A stretch of 64,000 bases of DNA from Plasmopara viticola (taxonomy: Eukaryota; Oomycota; Peronosporomycetes; Peronosporales; Peronosporaceae). Positions 33,956 to 44,462 of the stretch are shown in pieces. Each line of letters begins with the position of its first letter. Position 1 is the first letter of the stretch. The stretch is taken from contig MBPM02000042.1 of the NCBI GenBank assembly GCA_001695595.3, forward strand, positions 124,001 to 188,000, written 5' to 3'. The position numbers and the translations under genes are program-made. Under the pieces are notes generated by a model that was not told the DNA's origin, ran no database searches, and saw only the letters and a list, made by a program, of their open reading frames with translations.

Positions 33956-36900
33956 ATGTGGCGCTGCGGAGCTGCCCGGCAACGAGCCTTGCGCAGCGTC
34001 ACTAGCGCTTTACAGCCACCCCTTTCAATTTCTACGGCAAATTATTATGCAACAAGTATCACTTCTGTTGCTTCACGCAGTGCAAGTCTCCAGACGACAC
34101 GCGTGGTCTCCACGTTAGCAAAAGGTTTGATTCAGGAAGCTCTTGTATCCGCGCAAGCTTTTTGCATCAATTCACGTAGATTACTCGTAAGATATCGGCA
34201 TAGTGGCTCTGATGATAGATTACGACTGTCCGTGAAGGCTCGGCGTGCGTTAAGCAGCGTCGAGAGTATTTATCAAAAGAAGACGCCGCTGGAGCACGTG
34301 CTGCTGCGGCCAGGCATGTACATTGGCTCGGTCGAGACCGCCAAGAACACCATGTGGATGGCTTCATTGGAGTCTATAGCATTAAAAAACGCTTCGGAAC
34401 TTAGAATGAAGCAGCAGGCTGTCGAATACGTGCCCGCTTTATACAAAATCTTTGACGAAATCATTGTCAACGCTGTGGACAATAAGGTCCGCGATTCAAC
34501 CATGAAGCACCTGGACGTAATTATTGATCCTGGTGATAAGTCGAATGGATACAGACCGTGGATATCAGTATTTAATGATGGCAAAGGAATTCCAGTCAAG
34601 TTTCACGAGATAGAAAAGGTCTACGTACCGGAATTAGTGCTCGGTCATTTGTTAACAGGATCGAATTTTGATGACACGGCTGCTAGATTGACGGGTGGAA
34701 GACACGGATACGGGGCTAAATTAACGAATATTTTCAGTCAGGAATTCACAGTAGAGACAGGAGATACGTCAATGGGATTACGATACAAACAGGTCTGGCA
34801 CAACAACATGTGCAATCGCGGAGAGCCAGAAATTACTGAGTTTATTGGTAAAGACGCTATGGATTTTACCAAAATCTCGTTTTCACCTGATTTGGAAAAG
34901 TTTGAAATGGAAAAGCTCACTGCTGGCATGGTACGTGTGCTAAAGAAACGCGTGTACGATGTCGCTGGATGCTTGTCGGACGTAGAGGTGACGCTTAACG
35001 GAAAAAGAGTGCCTATTTCAGGATTTGAGTCTTATATCCAAGCATTCCGCCACTCGACAACGGCAAATTCAAGTTTTGATCTCGCAGAGTCGTTACAAAA
35101 CAGTAGCAAAGACAAGGGCGTATCTTCTGGTTCAAAGTGCATTTACTCGCGTGTCAACAAGCGATGGGAGATCGGCGTTCTGCCTTCAGATGTGGGATTT
35201 ATTCAAGTAAGTTTTGTAAATGGCATGTCGGCCTTGCGTGGTGGGTCGCATGTTGCCTACGTGAGCGATCAGATTTGCCGTCGTGTGGCCCATCATGTAA
35301 ACAAGAGATTTCCAGAACTTTCAGTGACGACTGCGCATGTAAAGCCACACTTGGCGCTTTTTATCAATTGCCAGATTGAAAACCCAACGTTTGACTCGCA
35401 AATGAAAGAGTTTATGACTTCTCGACCAATGACGTTTGGATCAACTTGTGTCCTATCCGAGAGACTTCTTAAACTCGTGTTATCGGATTCTGGGATTGTT
35501 GAACGAGTCATTCAAAGCGCCCGTGCGCGACAACGTGCAATGTTGCTCAAGAAAGTTTCATCTTCGCGTGCAAAGAGTTCGTTAGTAAATGTTCCCAAAC
35601 TGGAGGATGCAAACTTCGCTGGTGGTCCTCGTTCAAGCGAATGTTCGCTTATCTTGACGGAAGGCGATTCCGCCAAGGCGCTGGCAGTTGCTGGTCTTGC
35701 CGTTGTTGGACGAGATACGTTTGGTGTCTTTCCATTGCGTGGCAAATTATTGAATGTGCGTGATGCGACCATGACACAACTCGGTAAAAATGCCGAGCTT
35801 GCCCATTTGTGCACAATTCTCGGTCTTCAAATGGATGAATGTTATGACACGGATGAAGCGCGTCAGAAACTGCGTTATGGGCGTGTCATTGCCATGACGG
35901 ACCAAGATCATGACGGGTCACATATCAAAGGGTTGTTATTAAACCTTTTTCACACATTCTGGCCAGCGTTGTTAAAACAAAGGGGTTTTATGAGTGAATT
36001 TATTACCCCAATAATTAAAGTGAGTCCAACTTCGAAGCGTATTGGCACGAAACACGGTTTCGAAACGCGTTGGTTCTTCAGTCTTCCCGAATATCTCGAC
36101 TGGAAATCATCCATCGACTCGACTGATCTGAGATTCTTCGCTATCAAGTACTATAAAGGCCTTGGAACGAGTACAAGCACAGAAGGACGTGAGTATTTTA
36201 GTGATCTTAACAAGCATCTTGTCGATTTTAAATGGACCAGTCATCATGATGGCGATGCGTTGGACATGGTGTTTAGTAAAGCTCGAGCTATAGACCGCAA
36301 AAAGTGGCTTTTGAACGACTATTCCTCCTCCTCGTTTCTCGACACAAGGTCTGGCAATGTCACGTATCGAGACTTTGTCAACCGTGAACTCATCCACTTT
36401 TCCCACGCAGATAATCAACGATCGTTGCCCTCAGTTGTCGACGGTCTCAAAATCTCGCAACGAAAGGTTTTGTTTGCGTGTTTGAAGCGCAAATTGACTA
36501 ACGAAGTGAAAGTAGCACAACTTGCTGGCTATTGCAGTGAGCATACGGCTTATCATCACGGAGAAGCGTCGTTGCATTCGACAATTGTCCACATGGCCCA
36601 AGATTTTGTTGGTTCGAATAATTTGCCACTATTGTACCCGTCGGGCCAATTTGGGACTCGATTGCAAGGGGGAAAGGATGCGGCAAGTCCTCGGTACATT
36701 TTCACACTGTTGCAAAAGTACACGCGCTTGCTCTTTCCTGAAGAAGATGATGCCCTCTTGCACTATGTCGACGATGATGGAATGCCGGTTGAACCTCTTT
36801 ACTATGTGCCAATCATTCCAATGTTGCTCATCAATGGTGCCGAGGGAATTGGTACAGGTTGGTCGACAAACATTCCTTGCCACCATCCGGTACAGGTGAT

Positions 36901-37861
36901 CGACAACCTCTTAAAACTTATAAACGCAGACGAAGCTGGAGACGATCTTTTTCAAGTCAAAGTGGTCCCAATGACGCCATGGACCAAAGGATTTACCGGC
37001 AAGATCACTCAGAAAAGCAATCAATCGTTTGTAGTATGTGGCAAGGTAGAGATCGTTAACACGTCGACTGTGCGGGTAACAGAATTACCGGTAGACAAGT
37101 GGGTGGAAGATTACAAGAGGACTTTATGGGATCTGGTCGGTAAAAAAGCAATCCGGTCGTTTTCAGAGCACCATTCGGACCGTACGGTCCGTTTCGATAT
37201 TTCAATGACCCGCGCGGACCTTGCCAAGTACACAGAGAGTGGCGGTGATTGTGACGCGTTGGTCAAGCTGTTGCGCTTAGAAGCACCTTTAAGTACTACA
37301 AACATGCACGCGTTTAATGCTGACGGTCACTTGGTCAAGTACGAGTCGAGTGAAGACATTTTGCGTGAGTTTTACACTGTTCGTCGGAATTTGTACTCGA
37401 AACGTAAGCAGCACATGGTACAGTGTCAAAGTAAAGAGATGCTTCGTTTGAGGAATCGTATCCGCTTTATCCACGAAGTTTCGTTCGGCGAGCTGGCGAT
37501 CATTTTAAAGAAACGAATCGCTAAGGCTGAGCTAGTTCAGCTACTTAGGCAGCTCAATTTCTCTCCAGTGTCTGCTTTTCAACAAGAGGCAAGTGACCAT
37601 GTTAAAGACGTCGGACAAATTGCAGGTGGCCTTGGACAAGACGCTGACGTTCAAGTTGATGGAAGCGACGACTTCGATTACCTCTTAAATACGCCTTTAA
37701 TGAGCTTTACAAAAGAACTGATCGATCGTTTGCAGAAAGAGCATGACTTGAAGCAAGAGAAATTAGAGCAACTGCAAGCAACGACCCCGGCTCAACTCTG
37801 GTGCCACGAACTCGAGAGACTGCGCGCTGTTCTCGTGTGTGACGAGGACTTCCAGCTGTAG
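33956..37861 (+). CDS. TOP2: type IIA DNA topoisomerase, probably mitochondrial
   Basis: An intronless 1301-residue topoisomerase II. The ATG at 33956 is preferred because upstream in-frame extension uses no ATG and an initiator motif lies 66-82 bp before it. The first 100 residues are rich in Arg, Ser and Ala and poor in acids (MWRCGAARQRALRSVTSALQ), like a mitochondrial presequence. The GHKL ATPase has DEIIVNAVDN and TGGRHGYGAKLTN. TOPRIM has ILTEGDSAKALAVAGL and MTDQDHDGSHIKGLL. The winged-helix part has YHHGEASLHSTI and AASPRYIFT, with the DNA-linking Tyr near residue 914. The C-terminal gate ends in a coiled helix and stops about 200-300 residues before a typical nuclear TOP2 would, without the charged nuclear tail. 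The enzyme passes one duplex through another using ATP; here it probably decatenates mitochondrial DNA. Confidence 0.93.
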   Translation: MWRCGAARQRALRSVTSALQPPLSISTANYYATSITSVASRSASLQTTRVVSTLAKGLIQEALVSAQAFCINSRRLLVRYRHSGSDDRLRLSVKARRALSSVESIYQKKTPLEHVLLRPGMYIGSVETAKNTMWMASLESIALKNASELRMKQQAVEYVPALYKIFDEIIVNAVDNKVRDSTMKHLDVIIDPGDKSNGYRPWISVFNDGKGIPVKFHEIEKVYVPELVLGHLLTGSNFDDTAARLTGGRHGYGAKLTNIFSQEFTVETGDTSMGLRYKQVWHNNMCNRGEPEITEFIGKDAMDFTKISFSPDLEKFEMEKLTAGMVRVLKKRVYDVAGCLSDVEVTLNGKRVPISGFESYIQAFRHSTTANSSFDLAESLQNSSKDKGVSSGSKCIYSRVNKRWEIGVLPSDVGFIQVSFVNGMSALRGGSHVAYVSDQICRRVAHHVNKRFPELSVTTAHVKPHLALFINCQIENPTFDSQMKEFMTSRPMTFGSTCVLSERLLKLVLSDSGIVERVIQSARARQRAMLLKKVSSSRAKSSLVNVPKLEDANFAGGPRSSECSLILTEGDSAKALAVAGLAVVGRDTFGVFPLRGKLLNVRDATMTQLGKNAELAHLCTILGLQMDECYDTDEARQKLRYGRVIAMTDQDHDGSHIKGLLLNLFHTFWPALLKQRGFMSEFITPIIKVSPTSKRIGTKHGFETRWFFSLPEYLDWKSSIDSTDLRFFAIKYYKGLGTSTSTEGREYFSDLNKHLVDFKWTSHHDGDALDMVFSKARAIDRKKWLLNDYSSSSFLDTRSGNVTYRDFVNRELIHFSHADNQRSLPSVVDGLKISQRKVLFACLKRKLTNEVKVAQLAGYCSEHTAYHHGEASLHSTIVHMAQDFVGSNNLPLLYPSGQFGTRLQGGKDAASPRYIFTLLQKYTRLLFPEEDDALLHYVDDDGMPVEPLYYVPIIPMLLINGAEGIGTGWSTNIPCHHPVQVIDNLLKLINADEAGDDLFQVKVVPMTPWTKGFTGKITQKSNQSFVVCGKVEIVNTSTVRVTELPVDKWVEDYKRTLWDLVGKKAIRSFSEHHSDRTVRFDISMTRADLAKYTESGGDCDALVKLLRLEAPLSTTNMHAFNADGHLVKYESSEDILREFYTVRRNLYSKRKQHMVQCQSKEMLRLRNRIRFIHEVSFGELAIILKKRIAKAELVQLLRQLNFSPVSAFQQEASDHVKDVGQIAGGLGQDADVQVDGSDDFDYLLNTPLMSFTKELIDRLQKEHDLKQEKLEQLQATTPAQLWCHELERLRAVLVCDEDFQL

Positions 37862-38191
37862 ATTTGCATAGTTCAGTGTTCTTGTCACTAATTAGTCAAA
37901 ACTATGACCTATATTATCTTCCAATTGCATGTTGTCATGAGCTCCCCCTTTCGGGAAGAGCCATTTCGTAAGCAAGGAACGCAGCGAAGCACCGCACGAG
38001 ACTAGGTATATACTTGGGGGTTATTGGCAACGCTGTGCCACGACATCCAGAACTCTTGTACACAGCAGGATTTCTGCTTTACAATGAGCCTCTGTTGATT
38101 TCGACGCGATGACTACAAATCGCAAAAGTAACGCTTTTCTGACCTTGTTTCTTTGCATTCATAATTCGCAGCGAGTGACGCGTTTGCAGCT
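37862..38191. other. intergenic spacer between TOP2 and UEV genes
   Basis: 330 bp without a coding frame of note. It must contain the topoisomerase 3' end signals and the UEV promoter; a weak initiator-like ATTCATAATTC lies about 25-40 bp before the UEV ATG. Confidence 0.4.
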
Positions 38192-38807
38192 ATGGCAAAG
38201 CATGGCGCTGAAGTGGTGATCAGTACGTTAATTATTAAGGCACAAAAATGCTCGCATGGACGCTGTGGCGGCTGAAAGAAGTGGAAATTGTTCCCGACTG
38301 ATGGAGAGTTTGTTCTATGATAACTGTGTAGTGCCTCGCAACTTTAAGCTACTCGAGGAGTTGGAAAACAGTGAAAAGGGTCACGGAGACATGAGCATCT
38401 CGTATGGATTAGAGCAGGCAGATGATATTTTTCTCACAAACTGGATCGGCACCATCCTTGGCCCTGCTGGCGTCAGTTTGACAACGTTTTCATCTTATGT
38501 ACTAACTACGATGGACTAATTCTTTGCCACTTGATAACAGACGTGCCACGATGGACGCATCTACAGCTTACGCATTCACTGCAGTGACCAGTATCCCCAC
38601 GTGCCACCCGAAGTGCACTTCACGAGCTGCATCAACATGAGCTGCGTGGATCCCCAAACGGGCCGAGTGGACCCACGACGATTGGCTGCGCTGGGCAGCT
38701 GGCATCGTAACAATGGCATTGAGAACGTGCTCGTCGCTGTTCGTGCAGAAATGGCATCGAACACGAACCGACGCCTGCCACAACCACCTGAGGGAACGAA
38801 CTTTTAG
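38192..38807 (+). CDS. MMS2: ubiquitin-conjugating enzyme variant (MMS2/UEV1)
   Basis: Three exons, 38192..38222, 38332..38471 and 38541..38807, give exactly 145 residues, the size of MMS2. Intron 1 is 109 bp (GTACGT, TGTGTAG, phase 1) and intron 2 is 69 bp (GTCAGT, AACAG, phase 0). [64 protein letters not shown] and the C-terminal RRLPQPPEG match the UEV family. The catalytic Cys of true E2 enzymes is absent, as in UEVs. The product would pair with UBC13 to build Lys63-linked ubiquitin chains in DNA damage tolerance. The first exon and its donor are predicted from phase and length and are the least certain part. The gene is convergent with the lamin-tail gene 154 bp away. Confidence 0.88.
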
Positions 38808-38961
38808 AAGCAGATCGCTGGCCTATTAGTGCGAGTATTCAGCCAAAGTATGGAAAGAGTGAGAGAAGAGTTGGACGGCAGGAAGGGACAGTAATTGCAC
38901 AATGCATGAAAAAAGTATTGCTTTGATGCTTGTTTGATCAGATTTGATGTGGTAAATAAGT

Positions 38962-40428
38962 CTAATTATACGGATCCCGTGATCGAAAACGAAAATTCTT
39001 GGGCGTCGAAAACACCATTCGCGGAACTTCTTTTTCGGGCTCTTCTTCGGACAAGTCCTTTTCCTCTTGTTGCTCGTCCATTTCTTGGACATGTGTCAAT
39101 TTTTGATGACTTCGGATTTGCTTAACCAGCAATTGAAGCATGTGCAACAATGCGGCAAGTGCGCGGAGGAAATCAATGCCTGAGGCCGCCGTGAAGAGCG
39201 GCACGAGCAAATAGCCAACGGTTTTCCACAATTGTGATGGCTGGGTGGTAACAGGAAGGAAAAGAAGAAGATAAAGGAGCAAATTGCGACCAATACCACA
39301 AATGCCAATAATGTCTAGGTATCCATGGTCCCATCGTGCAAGCTGTTTAAACAGCGGGTGCCAATTACATCGCGCGTCTAAGAAACGCACGTGCACAGCA
39401 ACCGCGTTAGCACAAGTCACACCGAGATCGAGTGTGAGCATGTACTGAAACGAGGTGCTCAAAACTGGGTACAGACTTTGCAAGGACCAGTACAATACCA
39501 GCACTGCCACTTGATCCAATACGACTGACGTGAAGCTAGCAATTGTGACCAATAGTCCACTTTTGATGCACAACATGAGTCTTCGCGCGATAATGTCGCA
39601 AGTCAGCATCACGAACAAGAATGCCGTCGCTTTTGATAACAATTGCGGTCCCACTTTCCTCGTTGCTACGGGTTGAAACATGCTTGACATGAGGAAAATC
39701 ATCACCGCACGAACTGATTCCACGAGTGGCACTAAAATGACTGCTATGAAATGCTTAGATAGCGACTTGTCCGATACCACGCCCCAATATCTCGAAAAGA
39801 CGTAAATTTCACGCTCGTTTGGCGTTAAAGAGATGATCTTACCGCTCTCAGGAGTCGATTGTGACGTCTGCTTTTTAAAGTTTGGAGGCGATAGACAACC
39901 AACACAAAAACGTGTGTCAATCTCGCTGCGCAATGACTTTGGATGCGCTGCTTTGCAGTGCAGCACACGAAACTCTCGTTTGCCATCTACAGTCACTCGA
40001 ATGGACGCGACTTCAACAAGAAGTGGATCGCATAGTATCACTTCATTAGCTTGAGCTGACGAGAAGAACGGCGTTTGCCGCAAAGAGCCGTCACCTTGTG
40101 TCCAGAAGAGATATGGCTCAAGTAAATTGTCCTCGTCAAGCTTTAAGCTTTCTGGAAAGCACCAGACTGTCACCTCATCACCGGGAAGCAATGTATACTT
40201 AGTTGGAAAGTAAAAGACGTCACTACAGCCAGTGCAACTTAAGCTATAGCCGGTCAGGTCAACGCACTCTTCTGATGGATTGGACACGACAACCCACTGC
40301 TTGCAAGCATTTGCGCGTGAAATGTAAAGCTGATGAATGACGGTCTTGTGGCAAATTTGCATGCTCGCACGTGCTACCCGCCGGTCAAGCGTACTCAGCG
40401 GTAGACGCCGCAGCAGCGGGTAGCTCAT
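38962..40428 (-). CDS. lamin-tail-domain membrane protein with a degenerate CDP-alcohol phosphotransferase-like region
   Basis: An intronless 488-residue protein. Residues about 30-160 resemble a lamin tail (LTD) fold: QWVVVSNPSEECVDLTGYSL, FYFPTKYTLLPGDEVTVWC, and later VASIRVTVDGKREF. Residues about 225-435 contain several hydrophobic helices. Within them CDIIAR, eight residues, then Gly (277-291) keeps the AR-x8-G spacing of the CDP-alcohol phosphotransferase motif D-G-x2-A-R-x8-G-x3-D-x3-D, but every catalytic Asp is replaced (Cys, Thr and Phe at the expected positions). LTLDLG and a later CGIGRNLLLYLLLF recall phosphatidylinositol synthase helices. The last 45 residues are highly charged. 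The family resemblance of the membrane part is inferred from motif and topology. If right, it is a pseudoenzyme, perhaps at the nuclear envelope or ER. Confidence 0.65.
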   Translation of the reverse strand: MSYPLLRRLPLSTLDRRVARASMQICHKTVIHQLYISRANACKQWVVVSNPSEECVDLTGYSLSCTGCSDVFYFPTKYTLLPGDEVTVWCFPESLKLDEDNLLEPYLFWTQGDGSLRQTPFFSSAQANEVILCDPLLVEVASIRVTVDGKREFRVLHCKAAHPKSLRSEIDTRFCVGCLSPPNFKKQTSQSTPESGKIISLTPNEREIYVFSRYWGVVSDKSLSKHFIAVILVPLVESVRAVMIFLMSSMFQPVATRKVGPQLLSKATAFLFVMLTCDIIARRLMLCIKSGLLVTIASFTSVVLDQVAVLVLYWSLQSLYPVLSTSFQYMLTLDLGVTCANAVAVHVRFLDARCNWHPLFKQLARWDHGYLDIIGICGIGRNLLLYLLLFLPVTTQPSQLWKTVGYLLVPLFTAASGIDFLRALAALLHMLQLLVKQIRSHQKLTHVQEMDEQQEEKDLSEEEPEKEVPRMVFSTPKNFRFRSRDPYN

Positions 40429-43400
40429 GGCAGCAAATCACAGGCTTTTTTCCCGCCAAAAACATCGTTAGCCTACTTAATAGCATATTTTCCAATTATG
40501 TATTGACTAGTTTCATCGCTCTTTTCCATTGACATGCATCACCAGGTTAAAATTGTAATGTCATCAAGTAAAACAAGGTTTTAGTACAGTTTGTCCGATG
40601 CGAAATGGACTCAAGAAATGACGGTCCAATGCTAGTAAGGACAATTTTAGATATGGCGGCATGTTGTGACACCACCTGGTCGTGCCGCCACTAACACAAT
40701 CAAGCAATAGTGGCAAACGAAGTTTTCGTCAAAGAATAAGCAAAACTTTAGAGTGTCTAAGCCCATCTATATAAAGCTCGAATATGCGTGAGCTGCATTT
40801 TTAGGCGCAATCACGACCACACGAGCGCCTCAGCACGCATACTGCGTCACAATTGAATATTTCCGTTTGGCCATCTTTCTTCACACTCACAAATTAATGT
40901 TAAGATTGCACTTTTAGCGCAAATGAGCGCTAATCGTGTACGTATGGAGGTGCACGATGCAATAGGCCCGTGGATCTCGATGAGCATTGATGCCTGTATG
41001 GTTACTACAACGCATTTCGCGTTTTCATGTAGTGCACAATCTGCGTATGACCGAGCATGTAGGCAGCTGAGGTAAAAGTATTCATCTGACGCACGACAAG
41101 AGAAAGAAACAAGGATCTACATTCGATTGTTAAGGAGGATCATCGGATCTTTACTGATGTGTCAGGCATACAACCAACTTTTGTAACTTCCAAAGCGAAG
41201 AGAAGATAGTCAGAGAGCATCCTGCGCCAAACATTATACATCTGGTATGATTGATTTCTTTCCTTACGTTGATTAGTTGTTGACATTCCTTGTAAATGTA
41301 TTGTAATGCAAGTGCATACTAGTCAAATTATCTTACCAAATGTTATATGCACGGCAGTGCTAATGCTTCGGGTAAGAGTGCCGTGAAGACAAATTTTCAT
41401 AAAAAGTGTATCATGTGAAGTTCTACATAAGACATTCGTCGTAAGCGAAAAGTGACTCAAGTTGCCCATGGCCTAGCACTTATCGCAGACATTATAAAGT
41501 AGGAATTGATCCTAAGCTTACATAAGCACGAGCTTTGTAAGGAATAGCTATAGATTTCAGCCGCCTAGCCCTATGAAATAGGGCTTTGGTACGTGCGACT
41601 TTTTGAAAGAAAGTCTGGCAGCTTAATGCTCGATATAAATATGCGAGGTATCTAAGGCTGTGATTTTTTTTTAAAAAAAAGACGTCATGACTTCTTAAAA
41701 CCTTGCGTTATCGAGTAACCAAAATTTATTAAACGCATCGGCTGCCAAAGACGTAAAGCTGACGTAGTAGCTATAAAATATCAGATAACAAAATTTTACA
41801 AGTGGGTAGCATAAGGTTACCAATTTTTGGGGTGTAGCACAGATCAACGAGTAAGAAACCTGGCGGTACTGTCTGCCGGTAAGAAGCTTCGCAAAGGGAA
41901 GGCGCATGCATTAAAGACACAGATGAATTCTCAAGCTCACAATTGGTCGCGAAGTACCAAAAGCGGATTACATAGCTTAGCAGAAAGAGAAGGGGGGTGT
42001 CATCACTATTGGTCGCTGGGTGCCACGAATGTCATGATTTACGAAGGACCATTGTCAGCCGGGGTGATAGAGAGATCTACTGGTCATCCTGTTGCGGTAG
42101 AAGCAGGCACTGCCAAAACTATCGGAGCTGCTGAGTTCATGTAAAGCCGGAAGTATTAAATTATTTACCAATGAGAACTTCGCTTGGGTATCCACCATAA
42201 TCCAGCTAGCTGTCTTGAAATAGTCTTGTTAGCACACGTTTCGACTGGGCTCGAGATCATGAAAGATTTTAAGCAAAGGAGTGCATGGTGCGGGAGTCGA
42301 ATTTCCACACCTATGCCCGACTTTCTGTGCTTAGAAAATGAGTGGAAGACGGGACTAACTAAACAACAAGTACTTACTTGCTGACGTCAATAGCAGATCA
42401 CTTTTAAGCAGACGAAGACAGTCAATTGTGTACAGCGCGCAAAACATTATAAACCGACGCACTAACAGTTGTTCTGTTTGCGCTCGACGATGCGGTTTAT
42501 GCATCGATGGGCTAAACACTTTTCTTAGAATATAGATGGGCTTTAACAGCCTCGGTACCATTGTATTTAAAAGCATAAGTTTGGTGGGATAGAGGCTCGA
42601 AAAGTTTTTTTCTAATGTTCTAATCTTAGTGGACTACATTTTGAGTTTGCAAAAACCTCGTTGAACGCAATAAGCTACGACTTCCCACGATGAACATTTT
42701 TTTGACAAACTTTAAAAGAGATATTTAATTGTGTGTATTTAAATACGACGTATGATCGACATTAAGAAGCTATCACTCGAGAAAGCATGTGTCATAGTTA
42801 CGATCAAGATTAAAGGGTTTTCCATCCGCATTTAATGGCTTTTGAAAGGCACGGGATGGTGTAACATCTCAAGACAACTTCGGCGCAATTAACACTCTAC
42901 ATTAGAAGCATCGTAAAGAGCATTTGTTCCACGGAACTACAATCCTCATAATAATTCGCGGCACAAAGGACATGCGCTTGACCTTGCTGAAAATTCAAGT
43001 AAGGAAGTCGATATGATTGCGAAAATTTACCAACATATTCGCTGTAGGTTTGAGGTGCTAAATATTTGCCCCATAGCAAAACGGCCAAGCGTATATCTTA
43101 TTGAGAAGATTTTCTTTAATTGAGCTCGGACACCTTGCGCTGAGGCTCACGGCGGACGATCCAGCTGTGAAGCTGCTGGATCACATGGCCAAAGGGGCCC
43201 AACTACCCGTCAAAACGTAGAGTAAGGGTCCAAGAGTGGCCCGTAGAAGCCGAGAAATGACTATCGGGGTCAACGTTTACAGAAAGCTAAGCATTTTACA
43301 TTTTATTGCGCTGCTGCTTGTCATAAAGAAAACGCAGGATCATCTTTTGTTCGCATACACCTTGCTCTTTTTTGTCCACACGCTGGCAGACAGTGGAATA

Positions 43401-44022
43401 CACCATATAGAGCCAAAGCTCCTACCGTCTGGTTTACCATTCGTTATAAGTCGAGATGCTTTGAATTAGCAAATTGCATGCTAAGTTGATGAACGTAAAC
43501 ACTTCGTTCATTTCGATTGGGCTATAAATTGTATCACCCTGGGATTCCGATATAAATCCTTCAACAGAATTAAAGTGGTAAGGTTACTTATAAGTATTCA
43601 AAAAAGTTCCTCTACCTTTTGGGTTCTTGCAACGCCGAGTTCATTTTTAAGGAAAGCTGTTGGAAGCTAAGAACACGAACATGGATACCGTATATTAACG
43701 CTAAAATTGTTTTTTGCTCCTACTTTATTTCGAACTCGCCGCGAGGAAAGTGGCCTCGAAAGATCCCTCATGAAGCGCGAGTAGATAAGCGTACTGATCG
43801 GTATTAAAACCTACATTGGCCGGTAAGTACCCATTGTATAGCCTATTCGAGAAGGCTCTCGCCAGAGCTGTTATTCAGAGAGTGAGTGGAGCGGCGTATG
43901 TATTGGTCCACAACGGTGACCTATTCACAAATCCCTTACCCCGTGCGTCGGTGACTCCAGTCGTCGGATCCACACTAAACTTTACTGTGGGCCGTTTATA
44001 GCCCATACATGGTAATTAACGT
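40429..44022. other. gene-poor region
   Basis: About 3.6 kb. Frames at 41827..42144 (105 codons) and 43236..43469 are the longest and show no domain. No RNA gene or clear repeat was recognised. Confidence 0.5.
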
Positions 44023-44345
44023 CTTGGAAAAGGTTGGGGTGACGCCTTCCTTCCAAGCGCGGGGGCTCAATGCTCGCGCGCTTCGGGCAGGTGCTCTCGG
44101 GCATCTGCAGGTCTCTAACGAGTCTCACCCTCGACGCGACGGTCTCCAGCACCAAGGCGCCACCTGGGCTCTTACCAAGTCAGAGCTAAACACAATAACG
44201 AAAGACCCTCACGACCTCGGTGCTGGCTGCACTGCCCGACAAACGAGACCCGACGTATGCGGACACCACTCTATGCCGTGGACTTGCCAGACTGAGCCTA
44301 GCACGTGCATAACTTGGCAACGCGATAACGTAATACAATACATCC
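44023..44345 (+). repeat. SINE-like element, copy A
   Basis: About 320 bp similar over its length to two other copies in this window at 56414..56744 and 61176..61504, both inverted relative to it. It starts CTTGGAAAAGGTTGGGGTGAC and ends near GCGATAACGTAATACAATACAT. It is more diverged than copy C, and no clean target duplication is visible. It ends about 120 bp before the start codon chosen for the CENP-B-like gene. Confidence 0.75.
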
Positions 44346-44462
44346 ACTATATTTTTCCCATACTCGGACAAAATTTTGAAATTTCTAATTATGATCGGCA
44401 TTTCTCCTAAAGGGATGTCACTGTTCTCGCTCCCCCGTCCAGTCACTTTTCATTCCGCATTT

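Noticed and set aside
41827..42144. 105-codon plus-strand frame
   Set aside because: No recognisable domain, no neighbouring exon with consistent splice sites, and composition like surrounding non-coding DNA.
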